The notes below the pieces were generated by a model that worked only from the letters and a program-made list of their open reading frames with translations, made no database searches and was not told where the DNA came from. The translations under genes were made by a program, and so were the position numbers. A stretch of 64,000 nt of DNA. It comes from Terrimicrobium sacchariphilum (GTDB taxonomy: Bacteria > Verrucomicrobiota > Verrucomicrobiia > Chthoniobacterales > Terrimicrobiaceae). The DNA lies in NCBI RefSeq assembly GCF_001613545.1, contig NZ_BDCO01000002.1, forward strand, positions 2,046,001 through 2,110,000, in the 5' to 3' direction. Shown in pieces: positions 34,026 through 43,017 of this stretch. The first letter of the stretch is position 1. Each line of letters starts with the position of its first letter.

Positions 34026-34913
34026 TCAGGTGCTCCGCCCGCGGAAGGTAAGTTCGGCGACGCCGGATTTGTCGAGTTCGCCGAGATCAAGGGCGACCAT
34101 GCGGTCGTATTGGGCCTTGGTGGCTTCGGCGAGCGGGAGGGTGAGGCCGAGATCACCGGCCAGTTCGAGGGCGATGCCCGAGTCCTTGGCAGCGTGGGCG
34201 GCGGAGAAGTAACAGGAGTGCTCGCGGTTTTGCATGTCCTCGCCGTCTGTTTCCAGCACCCGGGAGTTTGCGCCGGTTTGCGAGAAGACTTCGCGGAGCA
34301 TGGTGAGATCGAGACCGAGCGCCTCGCCCAGGCCGAGGCCTTCGGCGAGGCCGGCGGTGTTGATGTTCATCACCATGTTGACGAGGGCTTTTACCTTGGC
34401 GGCTTCCCCGGCTTTGCCGACATAGCGGAGTGAGGAACTGAGCTTTTGCAGGATCGGCTCGACGGCTAGGAAGACATCCTTTTGGCCGCCAACCATGAGG
34501 TAGAGTGTTCCCTGTCGAGCTTGAGTGATGCTGGAGGCCATGCAGGCTTCCAGGGCATAAGCTCCGGCGGCGGAGGCGGCCTTTTCGACGTCCTGATGCA
34601 CTGCCGGGGTCACGGTGGCGCAATTAATAAAGGTTTTGCCTCCAGCATGCCGGAGAAGATGGTCGCTTTCGCCGCTCAAGCCGAAGATCGAGCGCATGGC
34701 GCCGTCATCGGTGACGACGGTGATGATGATGTCGCCTAGTCGGGTGGCTTCCGCTAGTGAGCCGGTTGCGGTCGCGCCGATTTCACTGGCCAGCTCTCGG
34801 GCCGCCTCTGGGCGGACGTCGTAGATGCCGCCGATGGGATAGCCGAGTTCATTGAGACGATGAGCCATGTTGCGGCCCATGCGGCCGACGCCGACAAAGG
34901 AAATGGTCTGCAT
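34026..34913 (-). CDS. NAD(P)-dependent oxidoreductase, 3-hydroxyisobutyrate dehydrogenase family
   Basis: A 295-residue beta-hydroxyacid dehydrogenase. The Rossmann fold opens with ISFVGVGRMGRNMAHRLNELGY; the substrate-binding signature region reads CMASSITQARQGTLYLMVGG; the catalytic Lys is in GEAAKVKALVNMVMNINTAGLAEGLGL. Members act on 3-hydroxyisobutyrate, tartronate semialdehyde, glyoxylate or succinic semialdehyde. Substrate unknown. It starts 4 nt after the stop codon of the MBL hydrolase gene and is the last gene of a three-gene unit with that and the ABC fusion protein. Confidence 0.88.
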   Translation of the reverse strand: MQTISFVGVGRMGRNMAHRLNELGYPIGGIYDVRPEAARELASEIGATATGSLAEATRLGDIIITVVTDDGAMRSIFGLSGESDHLLRHAGGKTFINCATVTPAVHQDVEKAASAAGAYALEACMASSITQARQGTLYLMVGGQKDVFLAVEPILQKLSSSLRYVGKAGEAAKVKALVNMVMNINTAGLAEGLGLGEALGLDLTMLREVFSQTGANSRVLETDGEDMQNREHSCYFSAAHAAKDSGIALELAGDLGLTLPLAEATKAQYDRMVALDLGELDKSGVAELTFRGRST

Positions 34914-34917
34914 TCGC

Positions 34918-35730
34918 TTAGGGAAAGAATGGGTTGTTTTGCTTTTGCTCGCCCACGGTGGTGAGCGGACCGTGCCCGGGACAGATGATGGTTTCGTCAG
35001 GGAGAGACAGAATCTCTTCCTGGTTCGTACGGAGGGCGTCAGAGTACGAAACTCCACCTCCGCCCATGGACCCGGCAAAGATGGCGTCGCCGACGACGGC
35101 GAGGGAACGTTCGAGGCCCGTGACCACGTAGGTGATGCCTCCGGGCGAATGTCCCCAGGTGAGTCGGGATTCCACCCGAAGGTTGCCGACCTCGAAGACT
35201 CGGCCAGGCGCGAAGGTGGAGGCACCCTTCACGGGTTCCTTTTCGCCGATCCAGGCGGGGGCTCCGGTTTTTTCCACGAGACGGTCGAGTTCGTAAATAT
35301 GATCACCGTGCGAGTGGGTAAGCAGGATGAGTTCGAGCGTGAGGTTCTCCTCCGTGAGGGTGGCGAGCATGTCGTCGATGTCGGTACCGGTGTCGAAGGC
35401 GACCGCTTTGCCCGACGCCTTATCCCACACCAGGTAGGAGTTCACCATCATATCGTGAAACGGCGTATTGTATCCGGCAAGGCCGGGCAGCGAGATCGGC
35501 GCGGGTACATAATCCCCCCGGCCGAGAGCGGCGGTGCGATTGGCGCAGAGGCCCAGTTCCGGCGAGAGCGCACGGACGATCTCCTCGTCAAAATGACCAT
35601 CGAATACGGCGGCGGCGCGATCTTCGGGAATCCCGGCGCGCTGAGCGACAGAGAACAGGTCGAATCCAAGACCGCGACGAGCCTTGGAGAGGACATCGGC
35701 AAAATTGTCTTCGAGCGGGATGGTTTTCAT
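34918..35730 (-). CDS. MBL-fold metallo-hydrolase
   Basis: A 270-residue protein. The metallo-beta-lactamase core is in the middle and C-terminal part: LVWDKASGKAVAFDTG, LILLTHSHGDHIYELDRL (HxHxDH), LTWGHSPGGITYVV, VVGDAIFAGSMGG and IICPGHGPLTTVGEQ. The first ~80 residues form a separate helical part with QRAGIPEDRAAAVFDG, which looks like a small helix-turn-helix or cap and is unusual for glyoxalase II-like enzymes. It is positioned 4 nt from each neighbour. Confidence 0.87.
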   Translation of the reverse strand: MKTIPLEDNFADVLSKARRGLGFDLFSVAQRAGIPEDRAAAVFDGHFDEEIVRALSPELGLCANRTAALGRGDYVPAPISLPGLAGYNTPFHDMMVNSYLVWDKASGKAVAFDTGTDIDDMLATLTEENLTLELILLTHSHGDHIYELDRLVEKTGAPAWIGEKEPVKGASTFAPGRVFEVGNLRVESRLTWGHSPGGITYVVTGLERSLAVVGDAIFAGSMGGGGVSYSDALRTNQEEILSLPDETIICPGHGPLTTVGEQKQNNPFFP

Positions 35731-35734
35731 GGAT

Positions 35735-38700
35735 CTAGACCGTACGGGTGCGGATTTGGTGGTTGAGGATGAGGAAAAGCGCGAAGAACAGAACCAGCGT
35801 GGACAGGGTGAGCACCCCGATGTTGAACCAGATCATGTTGACCTTGATGCCGAGATACTCTTTCACCGGCCCGAAGAAGACGTTGAGGTGGCGGCGGCCC
35901 GGCATATCGTTGCGATAGTCGGTCTGCTCCATCTCGGCTTTGGAAATGAGATCGGTCACCTTCTGGTTGATATAGATCTGTTCGGCTGTGACGCCCTTTT
36001 CGCGCCCGCGGAATTTTGCCCGGTCGAGCGGGCCGCCGCGAATGACATTGTCGACTTCGCGGAGTTTGCGATCGATATCCTTCGCATTCTTTCCCTGGAG
36101 GCCGGAGACGATGGCGAGCAGGTCCTTCAAGTCCTCGAGTCGATCCTCCTGAGGTTCTGTCAGGTTCTTGTTGGCGGCGAGTTCGGTGATCTGTTTCTGA
36201 ATGATCTCCTGGCGGCTGGTGAGAGGATTGAGCTTGGCCTGAGCGAAGACAAGGGCCTCGTAGGACCAGCGCATCGGCATGAATTCGCAGATAAGCGGCA
36301 CCTGGAGATCGCTACGGGTGGAGCTCATCGCGTCCGGGTGACGGTTGGCCCACTGTTCGATCGTATAGACGAAGTCGAGGTTGCGGTTCATCTCCTCGTA
36401 CTTGATGAGTGCGCCCGCAAGGATGATCTGCGGGATGAGCACGGCGGGGATCACGAGCACGGCGGTCTTGCTTTCATTCACCAGCGAGGAGATGACGAGG
36501 CCGATGGCCACGCCGCTCACGGTGGTGAGAAACATCGCAACGAAGACGATCCAGTACACGCCTCGCACAGAGAGCAGCGCGTCGCCGATCCACGTGTAGA
36601 GGGCGCACTGGACGAGGGCAAACACGGACAGCGTGAGCGCCTTGCCCGCCACGTAATAGCCGATCCGCACGTTCAGGTTTCGTTCTCGCAGAAGCACGGG
36701 CCGGTCTCTGAGGATGTCGTCGACGCTATTGGTCAGGCCCAGGAACATTGCCACCACCAGCGAGAGAAAGAGGTAGGTCGGGATGTGGTAGGCCGAGGAA
36801 AAATCGTACGGTCCGCTCTCGTTGTAGCGAAGCACGAAGCCGATGAGCAGCGCCAGCGCCGGGGCGACGAGGATCGTCATGAGCAGGTTGGCGGGCATGC
36901 GCATCTTGCTCAGGAAGGCGCGTTTCAGAAGGACGACGAACTGCCGCCATTCCTCGCGCCAGCGAATTGGCTCGCGACGGCGGGCGCTGGTCGATGGGAG
37001 TTGCGGTGAAGCGTCCTTGGGCGGAGTCGTCTGCTGGACGTCCTTCATGAGGCGATATGCCTCGTACTTGTCGCGCCAGTAGTCCGGGGAATAACGGCGG
37101 GCCGGCACAAGCTGGCCGCGGTTGTTTTCCTCGAAAATAATGTCGCCCGAGAGATCTCGCAGCGGAGTCTCCAGAACGTCGAAGATGAACTCCGGCCGCG
37201 TCGTGCCGCAGGCCTCGCAGGTACCCATCTCGGTGCCGAAGTGCTGCTGGTGCTCCGCCTCGGCGAAGTACTTCAGCATTTCCTGTGGCGTTCCAAAAAA
37301 GACCAGCTTGCCGCCGCGGTCGAGGAGCACGGCCTTGTTGAACATCTGGAAGATTTTCGATGTCGGCTGGTGGATCGTCACGAGGACGATCTTGTTGTGC
37401 GACATGCCGCGAATGATCTCGATGACGTGTTCGGAGTCCTTCGACGACAGGCCGCTGGTGGGCTCGTCGAAGAGGTACACGTCGGCCGAGCCGATCATGT
37501 CGAGGCCGATATTGAGGCGCTTGCGCTCGCCGCCGGAGAGGGTCTTCTTGTGGGCGGCGCCGACGACGTAGTTGCGACGTTCGTTGAGGCCGAGCTCCGC
37601 CAGCTTGCTGTCGATGCGGCGGAGGCGCTCACGGCGGGAGAGGTGGGGCGCGCGAAGGGCGGCGGCGAAATTCAGGTTTTCCTCGATGGTGAGGTGCTCG
37701 TCAAAGGCGTCGTGCTGCGGGATGTAGGTGACGTACTTGCGGAGCTGGTCGTTGTTGGAGTACAGCGAACGTCCGTTGAAAAGCACGTCTCCCTGGGCTG
37801 GGGCAAAGGTGCCGGAAAGCGAGCGCATGAGCGTGCTCTTGCCCGCGCCGCTCGCGCCCATCACGCAGACCATCTCGCCGCGCTGGACGGAGAAGGAAAT
37901 ACCATCGAGCGCGACCTGGCTGTTGCGGAAGCGGCAGACGAGGTCGCGCACCTCGAGATTGCGAACGATGTTGCGCTCCTCCTCGATGAGGCGCTCGGTG
38001 AAGTTGCAGCGCAGCACCTGGCCCGCGTCGATGCGGATGGTGTCGCCATCGGCCAGCGTGGCGTAGTTGCGCACCGGCACGCCGCGCACGACGATGGGAC
38101 GGTCGGCCTGGAGCACCTCCACGCGGCCTTCCTTGCGGTCGTAGTCACAGTAGATTTTCAGCAGCACGTCGCCGCCTGTGCCGGCAGAGAGGAGGATGTC
38201 GTCCTCGTGAAGCAGCCCGGGGTTGTTTGAGACGAGGTACTCGCTCTTGGAGGCCTTGAGCTGGAAGCGTCCGCCGTATTGACGCGCCCTGCGGCGAAGG
38301 TCGCCGAGGTCGAGTTCGCTGTCATTGTGGAAGATGATGTTGTCCTCCAGGGTGGCGTCGACGGTGCGGCCCTGGGTGAGGCGGACGTCGCGGAGCACGG
38401 CATCAACGTCCTTGAGCGCGGTGACCTTCACGCCGAGGCCGAATGTGACCTGGAGACAGGAGTCGCGGGATTGGTTTTTCTCCAGTCGCACCTCGTCGTC
38501 CTCGTTCACTGCGACGAAGATCTGTGGCGTGGCGACGTTTTTCTTGGCGTTGAAATAAAAGACGAGGTCCTGGTGGGTAATGACCTGGTCGTCGATGAGG
38601 ATGCGCTGCCCGGTGAAGATACGGCAAAGGTCGCCGTTCTTGAGCACGCGGCCCTGCACGATGAGGTTACGGCCGCTGAGGTTCTTCAGGATGACGAGCT

Positions 38701-39346
38701 CCTTGTAGCGGTAGGCGAGGATGCGTTCGTGGTCCTGGAATCCGCGCAAGGCCACATCACAACTGCCCTGCGGACCAAAGCTCACCGCCTCGAGAGGCGA
38801 GGCGCCCTGGTGGTAAATCCCGGCGTCGCCCTGCTCGTTGGCATTGAGCTGGTAAACGATGTCGATGGCCTGGGCCGCCATGCCGAGCTGCGACATGAAG
38901 GAGTAGTAGGCGATGACCTGCTCCTGTTTGAGGCCCGCCTTGGAGATCAGGTCGTAAAGCTGGACGCCGAGGAGGATCTTGCGCTCGTCGTCGAGCTCCG
39001 CGCTCAGTTTCTGCGCGATGGCATTGAGATCCTGCTGCTCGTGCAGCGCATCGCGGAAGAGCTTGCGCAGTTCCGAGTAGACGGCATCCGGGTAATCGTA
39101 GCGCAGGAAGCCGAGGCTGGAGTCGATTTCCTCTTCCAGGATCTCGCCATCGACGCGGGCAAAGGCGGCAAAGACCTTGATGAGGGTCGGCAGAAGGTTG
39201 GGGCTTTCCGCAACGGTGCGCGGTTTTCCGGAGAGGCGACGAAACATGCGGCGACTGGCGGCATGTGCCTGGGACGCAAGGAGAAAGATGCCCTCCAACT
39301 TGCTGCGGGAGCGGTTGGATTGGGGTTCTTGGGCCGATGCGTCCAT
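35735..39346 (-). CDS. Large fusion: TerB-like + FHA-like domains + ABCG-type ABC transporter
   Basis: A 1203-residue protein. Residues ~48-160 read as a TerB-like helical domain (LLPTLIKVFAAFARVDGEIL). Residues ~200-450 are beta-rich; the last part, VRGVPVRNYATLADGDTIRID, looks like the end of an FHA domain. An ABC module follows: Walker A GASGAGKST (~497-505), signature LSGGERKR (~603), Walker B DVYLFDEPTSGL and the H-loop TIHQPTS typical of the ABCG/White group. A Cys pair (TCEACG, ~708) sits in a linker, and six or so membrane segments span ~815-1195. A long soluble insert (~1040-1150) splits the last spans. The layout is reminiscent of mycobacterial Rv1747 (FHA-ABC-TMD) with TerB added. 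Substrate unknown. Confidence 0.85.
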   Translation of the reverse strand: MDASAQEPQSNRSRSKLEGIFLLASQAHAASRRMFRRLSGKPRTVAESPNLLPTLIKVFAAFARVDGEILEEEIDSSLGFLRYDYPDAVYSELRKLFRDALHEQQDLNAIAQKLSAELDDERKILLGVQLYDLISKAGLKQEQVIAYYSFMSQLGMAAQAIDIVYQLNANEQGDAGIYHQGASPLEAVSFGPQGSCDVALRGFQDHERILAYRYKELVILKNLSGRNLIVQGRVLKNGDLCRIFTGQRILIDDQVITHQDLVFYFNAKKNVATPQIFVAVNEDDEVRLEKNQSRDSCLQVTFGLGVKVTALKDVDAVLRDVRLTQGRTVDATLEDNIIFHNDSELDLGDLRRRARQYGGRFQLKASKSEYLVSNNPGLLHEDDILLSAGTGGDVLLKIYCDYDRKEGRVEVLQADRPIVVRGVPVRNYATLADGDTIRIDAGQVLRCNFTERLIEEERNIVRNLEVRDLVCRFRNSQVALDGISFSVQRGEMVCVMGASGAGKSTLMRSLSGTFAPAQGDVLFNGRSLYSNNDQLRKYVTYIPQHDAFDEHLTIEENLNFAAALRAPHLSRRERLRRIDSKLAELGLNERRNYVVGAAHKKTLSGGERKRLNIGLDMIGSADVYLFDEPTSGLSSKDSEHVIEIIRGMSHNKIVLVTIHQPTSKIFQMFNKAVLLDRGGKLVFFGTPQEMLKYFAEAEHQQHFGTEMGTCEACGTTRPEFIFDVLETPLRDLSGDIIFEENNRGQLVPARRYSPDYWRDKYEAYRLMKDVQQTTPPKDASPQLPSTSARRREPIRWREEWRQFVVLLKRAFLSKMRMPANLLMTILVAPALALLIGFVLRYNESGPYDFSSAYHIPTYLFLSLVVAMFLGLTNSVDDILRDRPVLLRERNLNVRIGYYVAGKALTLSVFALVQCALYTWIGDALLSVRGVYWIVFVAMFLTTVSGVAIGLVISSLVNESKTAVLVIPAVLIPQIILAGALIKYEEMNRNLDFVYTIEQWANRHPDAMSSTRSDLQVPLICEFMPMRWSYEALVFAQAKLNPLTSRQEIIQKQITELAANKNLTEPQEDRLEDLKDLLAIVSGLQGKNAKDIDRKLREVDNVIRGGPLDRAKFRGREKGVTAEQIYINQKVTDLISKAEMEQTDYRNDMPGRRHLNVFFGPVKEYLGIKVNMIWFNIGVLTLSTLVLFFALFLILNHQIRTRTV

Positions 39347-39432
39347 CGCAAGAGATTAGGGTCCGATTCCAGTGAATGCAAGGTAGCGGGTTGCAAGCTT
39401 CACCATTTCTGAGATAATGAGCAGTCCGCCGT

Positions 39433-40496
<1,064 letters not shown>

Positions 40497-40500
<4 letters not shown>

Positions 40501-41120
40501 GGGTCGGCGAGACGGAATTCGCCGCCATCGACTTTGAGAGCGCCGGTGCTCGCAAAGGCAGCACCGACGTTCCCGTGCAAATCGGGATAGCCACGTGTAC
40601 CGGGGCGGCAACGAATTGCCGCACCGCCCTGGCCAGCTATCTCGCGACCGACCAGCCGATCGTCTGGAGCGCGCAGAAGGTCCACGGCATTCGCCAGGAG
40701 GACCTCGCAGGCGCGCCGACACTGCTGGAACTCTGGCCGCAAATCTCGTCCCAAATGCAGGGGCGGTGGGTCGTTGCCCACGGCGCGGCCACGGAAAAGC
40801 GCTTCCTGCGGGCCTTTCCGTTCCATGGATTCCGCCCCTGGGTCGATACGCTCAAGCTTGCCCGCGCCGTCTGGCCGGATCTGCCGTCACATTCCCTCGG
40901 CGACCTGATCGGGCAACTCGGGCTTGATGGGGAAATGGCGCGTCTTTACCCGGCCTATCGCTGGCACGACGCGGTTTCCGATGCGCTGGCGTCGCTCGTT
41001 TTGCTCGGACACGTCATTGCCGTCTCTGGCATCGCGGAGGAACCGGCTGAGATCCTACTGCGCGCTGATGACTCGCATTATCACCGGGCTGCGTCCCTCA
41101 AGGGCCGCGCTGCTCGGTAA
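40497..41120 (+). CDS. DnaQ-like 3'-5' exonuclease
   Basis: A 207-residue DEDDh-type protein. Motif I is FAAIDFES (D-x-E); motif II reads VVAHGAATEKRFL, where the usual N and D of VAHNAxFD are G and E; motif III is the intact HDAVSDA. Such proteins trim DNA or RNA 3' ends; the Asp-to-Glu change in motif II could lower activity. The only start that fits is TTG at 40497, overlapping the TGA of the DAHP synthase gene, with GGAGGA about 12 nt upstream. Its 3' end overlaps the convergent cyclo-ligase gene by 23 bp. Confidence 0.75.
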
Positions 41121-41622
41121 CCACCGAGTCGACCTTCAGATCGTGATCCTCAAGCGGGATCGCGTCGACAATCTGGCACTCGAAGCACAGACCGAGGCGG
41201 GGAACCTTGGGATGCCCCATGAGCCAGCGGTCGTAATGACCTTTCCCGCGCCCGAGGCGTCCACCGGATTGATCAAAAGCCATGCCGGGGACCAGAATCA
41301 GGTCGGGTGGCGGGGCGATTTCGCCTTCGCTCGGCTCTTGGATTCCCAGGCCACCGAGAGTGAATTCGCTCGGAATGAGAAATTCCATCCGGTTGCCCTC
41401 GATTCGGGGAAAAGCGATGATGTGCTCTCCTGCGACCGCCGCAGGTTGCCAGTCGGGTTCGCTGGGAAGGGGGTGGTAGGCGTAAATGACGCGCGAATTT
41501 TTCCAGATCGCCGATTCTGCGAGACGACGGGAAATTTCCCCGGAAGCCCATTTTTTCCCGGGGAAAGCGGCGAGCGCACGTCGGGCAGCGGTGCGGAGAA
41601 TTTGCTTTTCGTTCGGAATCAT
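41098..41622 (-). CDS. 5-formyltetrahydrofolate cyclo-ligase
   Basis: A 174-residue enzyme that turns 5-formyl-THF into 5,10-methenyl-THF using ATP. The basic N-terminus RTAARRALAAFP, the LILVPGMAFDQSGGRLGRGKGHYDR ATP/substrate motif and the closing DSVVTEQ identify the family. ATG at 41622 is 20 bp from the divergent MBL gene start at 41643. In many bacteria this gene neighbours 6S RNA; I see no such RNA here. Confidence 0.92.
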   Translation of the reverse strand: MIPNEKQILRTAARRALAAFPGKKWASGEISRRLAESAIWKNSRVIYAYHPLPSEPDWQPAAVAGEHIIAFPRIEGNRMEFLIPSEFTLGGLGIQEPSEGEIAPPPDLILVPGMAFDQSGGRLGRGKGHYDRWLMGHPKVPRLGLCFECQIVDAIPLEDHDLKVDSVVTEQRGP

Positions 41623-41642
41623 CAGAAACTCTGACCCACGAT

Positions 41643-42560
41643 ATGGTGGTTCGTCTTTTGAAGCGCAAGAAGCATAAACCCCAGAATCATGTGGATATGC
41701 GCTTGGGCGACGGGTGGCATAAACGCAATTTTCTCGCCGAGGTGATCCTGCCCTCGATGTTTGCCCGGAGGCGGGGGGAGAAGATCAAACCCAAGTTTCC
41801 CAAGCTTCAGGCAGGGCAGATCTGCATCACCTGGATCGGACACGCGTCCTTCCTCGTCCAGACCCCCGAGCACAGCATCCTGATCGATCCCAACTGGGCC
41901 AAGTGGCTCAAGATCATCAAGCGCATCAAGCACCCCGGCCTCGAGATTCACGACCTGCCCGCCATCGACCTCGTGCTCGTAACGCACGCCCACTTTGATC
42001 ACCTCGACAAGCGCACTCTGCGCGCGGTCGCCCGAGACCAGCCTATCGTCGTCCCGCAGAATGTCGGCAATCTCGTTCACGGGCTCGGTTTCGATCGGGT
42101 TCAGGAGATGAAGAGCTGGGACACGTTTGAGCATGGATCGCTCAAAATCACCATGACCCCGGCGAAACACTGGGGTGCGCGGGTTCTCCACGACAGCCAC
42201 CGGGGATTTGGCGGGTTCATTATCGAGTACGGTGGCCGGTCGGTATTTCATTGCGGAGATACTGCGTACTTCGACGGATTTCGGGAAATCGGGGAGCGTG
42301 TACCCGTGGAAATCGCACTGCTGCCCATCGGAGCCTACGATGCGCCGACGAAGCGAGACGTGCATATGAACCCCGAGCAGGCCATCCAGGCGTTCCTCGA
42401 GTTGGACGCCAAGACGATGATACCCATGCACTTCGGGACATTCCGCCTGAGCTATGAACCTCTGGACGAGCCACCTGTGCGACTGATGGAAAAGGCACTG
42501 CAGCTGGATCTGCTGGATCGGGTGCGAATGCTGAACGAAGGGGAACCGACCGTCTTTTGA
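41643..42560 (+). CDS. MBL-fold hydrolase, UlaG / NAPE-PLD-like
   Basis: A 305-residue metallo-beta-lactamase-fold protein. Key stretches are ITWIGHASFLVQ, LVLVTHAHFDHLDKRTL (HxHxDH), TPAKHWGARVL, VFHCGDTAYF and MIPMHFGTF. The WIGHAS plus AKHWGAR pattern is that of the NAPE-hydrolysing phospholipase D and UlaG lactonase relatives. No signal peptide; the N-terminus is Lys/Arg-rich. It may act on phospholipid head groups or small lactones. It precedes yajC by 64 bp. Confidence 0.85.
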   Translation: MVVRLLKRKKHKPQNHVDMRLGDGWHKRNFLAEVILPSMFARRRGEKIKPKFPKLQAGQICITWIGHASFLVQTPEHSILIDPNWAKWLKIIKRIKHPGLEIHDLPAIDLVLVTHAHFDHLDKRTLRAVARDQPIVVPQNVGNLVHGLGFDRVQEMKSWDTFEHGSLKITMTPAKHWGARVLHDSHRGFGGFIIEYGGRSVFHCGDTAYFDGFREIGERVPVEIALLPIGAYDAPTKRDVHMNPEQAIQAFLELDAKTMIPMHFGTFRLSYEPLDEPPVRLMEKALQLDLLDRVRMLNEGEPTVF

Positions 42561-42624
42561 CGGCTATTTCCCCCGTAATTCCCATTTGCCTTGCGAGGGC
42601 TGGCTCCCTATCCTCCCACGTTCC

Positions 42625-42978
42625 ATGAATCTCCATACGCTCCTCATCCTGGCTCAGTCCACCCCCGCTGGCGGCGGCGCCCCCCAGCAGAACGTGCTGG
42701 TGCAGATGATCCCTTTGGTTCTCATTTTTGTGATCTTTTACTTCCTGCTGATTCGTCCGCAGCAGAAGCGTCAGAAGGACCATGAGAAGCTGGTTAGTGC
42801 GCTTAAGACCGGTGATCGCGTGATTACCAATGCCGGCATTCACGGTATCATCGTTAACGTCAAGGACCGCTCCGTCCTCATCAAGGTGGCCGACAACGTG
42901 AAGATCGAGTTTGATCGCGCCGCGATCGCGACCGTCGACAAGTCCTCCGACACGGCTGTCGAGGAAACCAAAGCCTAG
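42625..42978 (+). CDS. yajC: Sec translocase accessory protein YajC
   Basis: A 117-residue inner-membrane protein. One membrane segment (about residues 27-46, LVQMIPLVLIFVIFYFLLIRPQQK) is followed by the small soluble domain with GDRVITNAGIHGIIVNVKD. YajC associates with SecDF in the holotranslocon. ATG at 42625 removes an unconserved 13-residue upstream extension. secDF begins 39 bp later, the usual yajC-secD order. Confidence 0.95.
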   Translation: MNLHTLLILAQSTPAGGGAPQQNVLVQMIPLVLIFVIFYFLLIRPQQKRQKDHEKLVSALKTGDRVITNAGIHGIIVNVKDRSVLIKVADNVKIEFDRAAIATVDKSSDTAVEETKA

Positions 42979-43017
42979 TCCCCCTAACAGGCAGCCTTTG
43001 CCTGATCTCTGCTTCGT

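Noticed and set aside
35684-37009. 441-residue plus-strand frame (and similar ones at 37241-38230 and 38279-39412)
   Set aside because: Antisense to the TerB/FHA/ABCG gene; His/Asp/Glu-rich composition typical of the reverse complement of a coding strand.
41098-41643. 6S RNA next to the 5-formyl-THF cyclo-ligase gene
   Set aside because: The gene association is common elsewhere, but here the flanks are coding or only 20 bp long, leaving no room.
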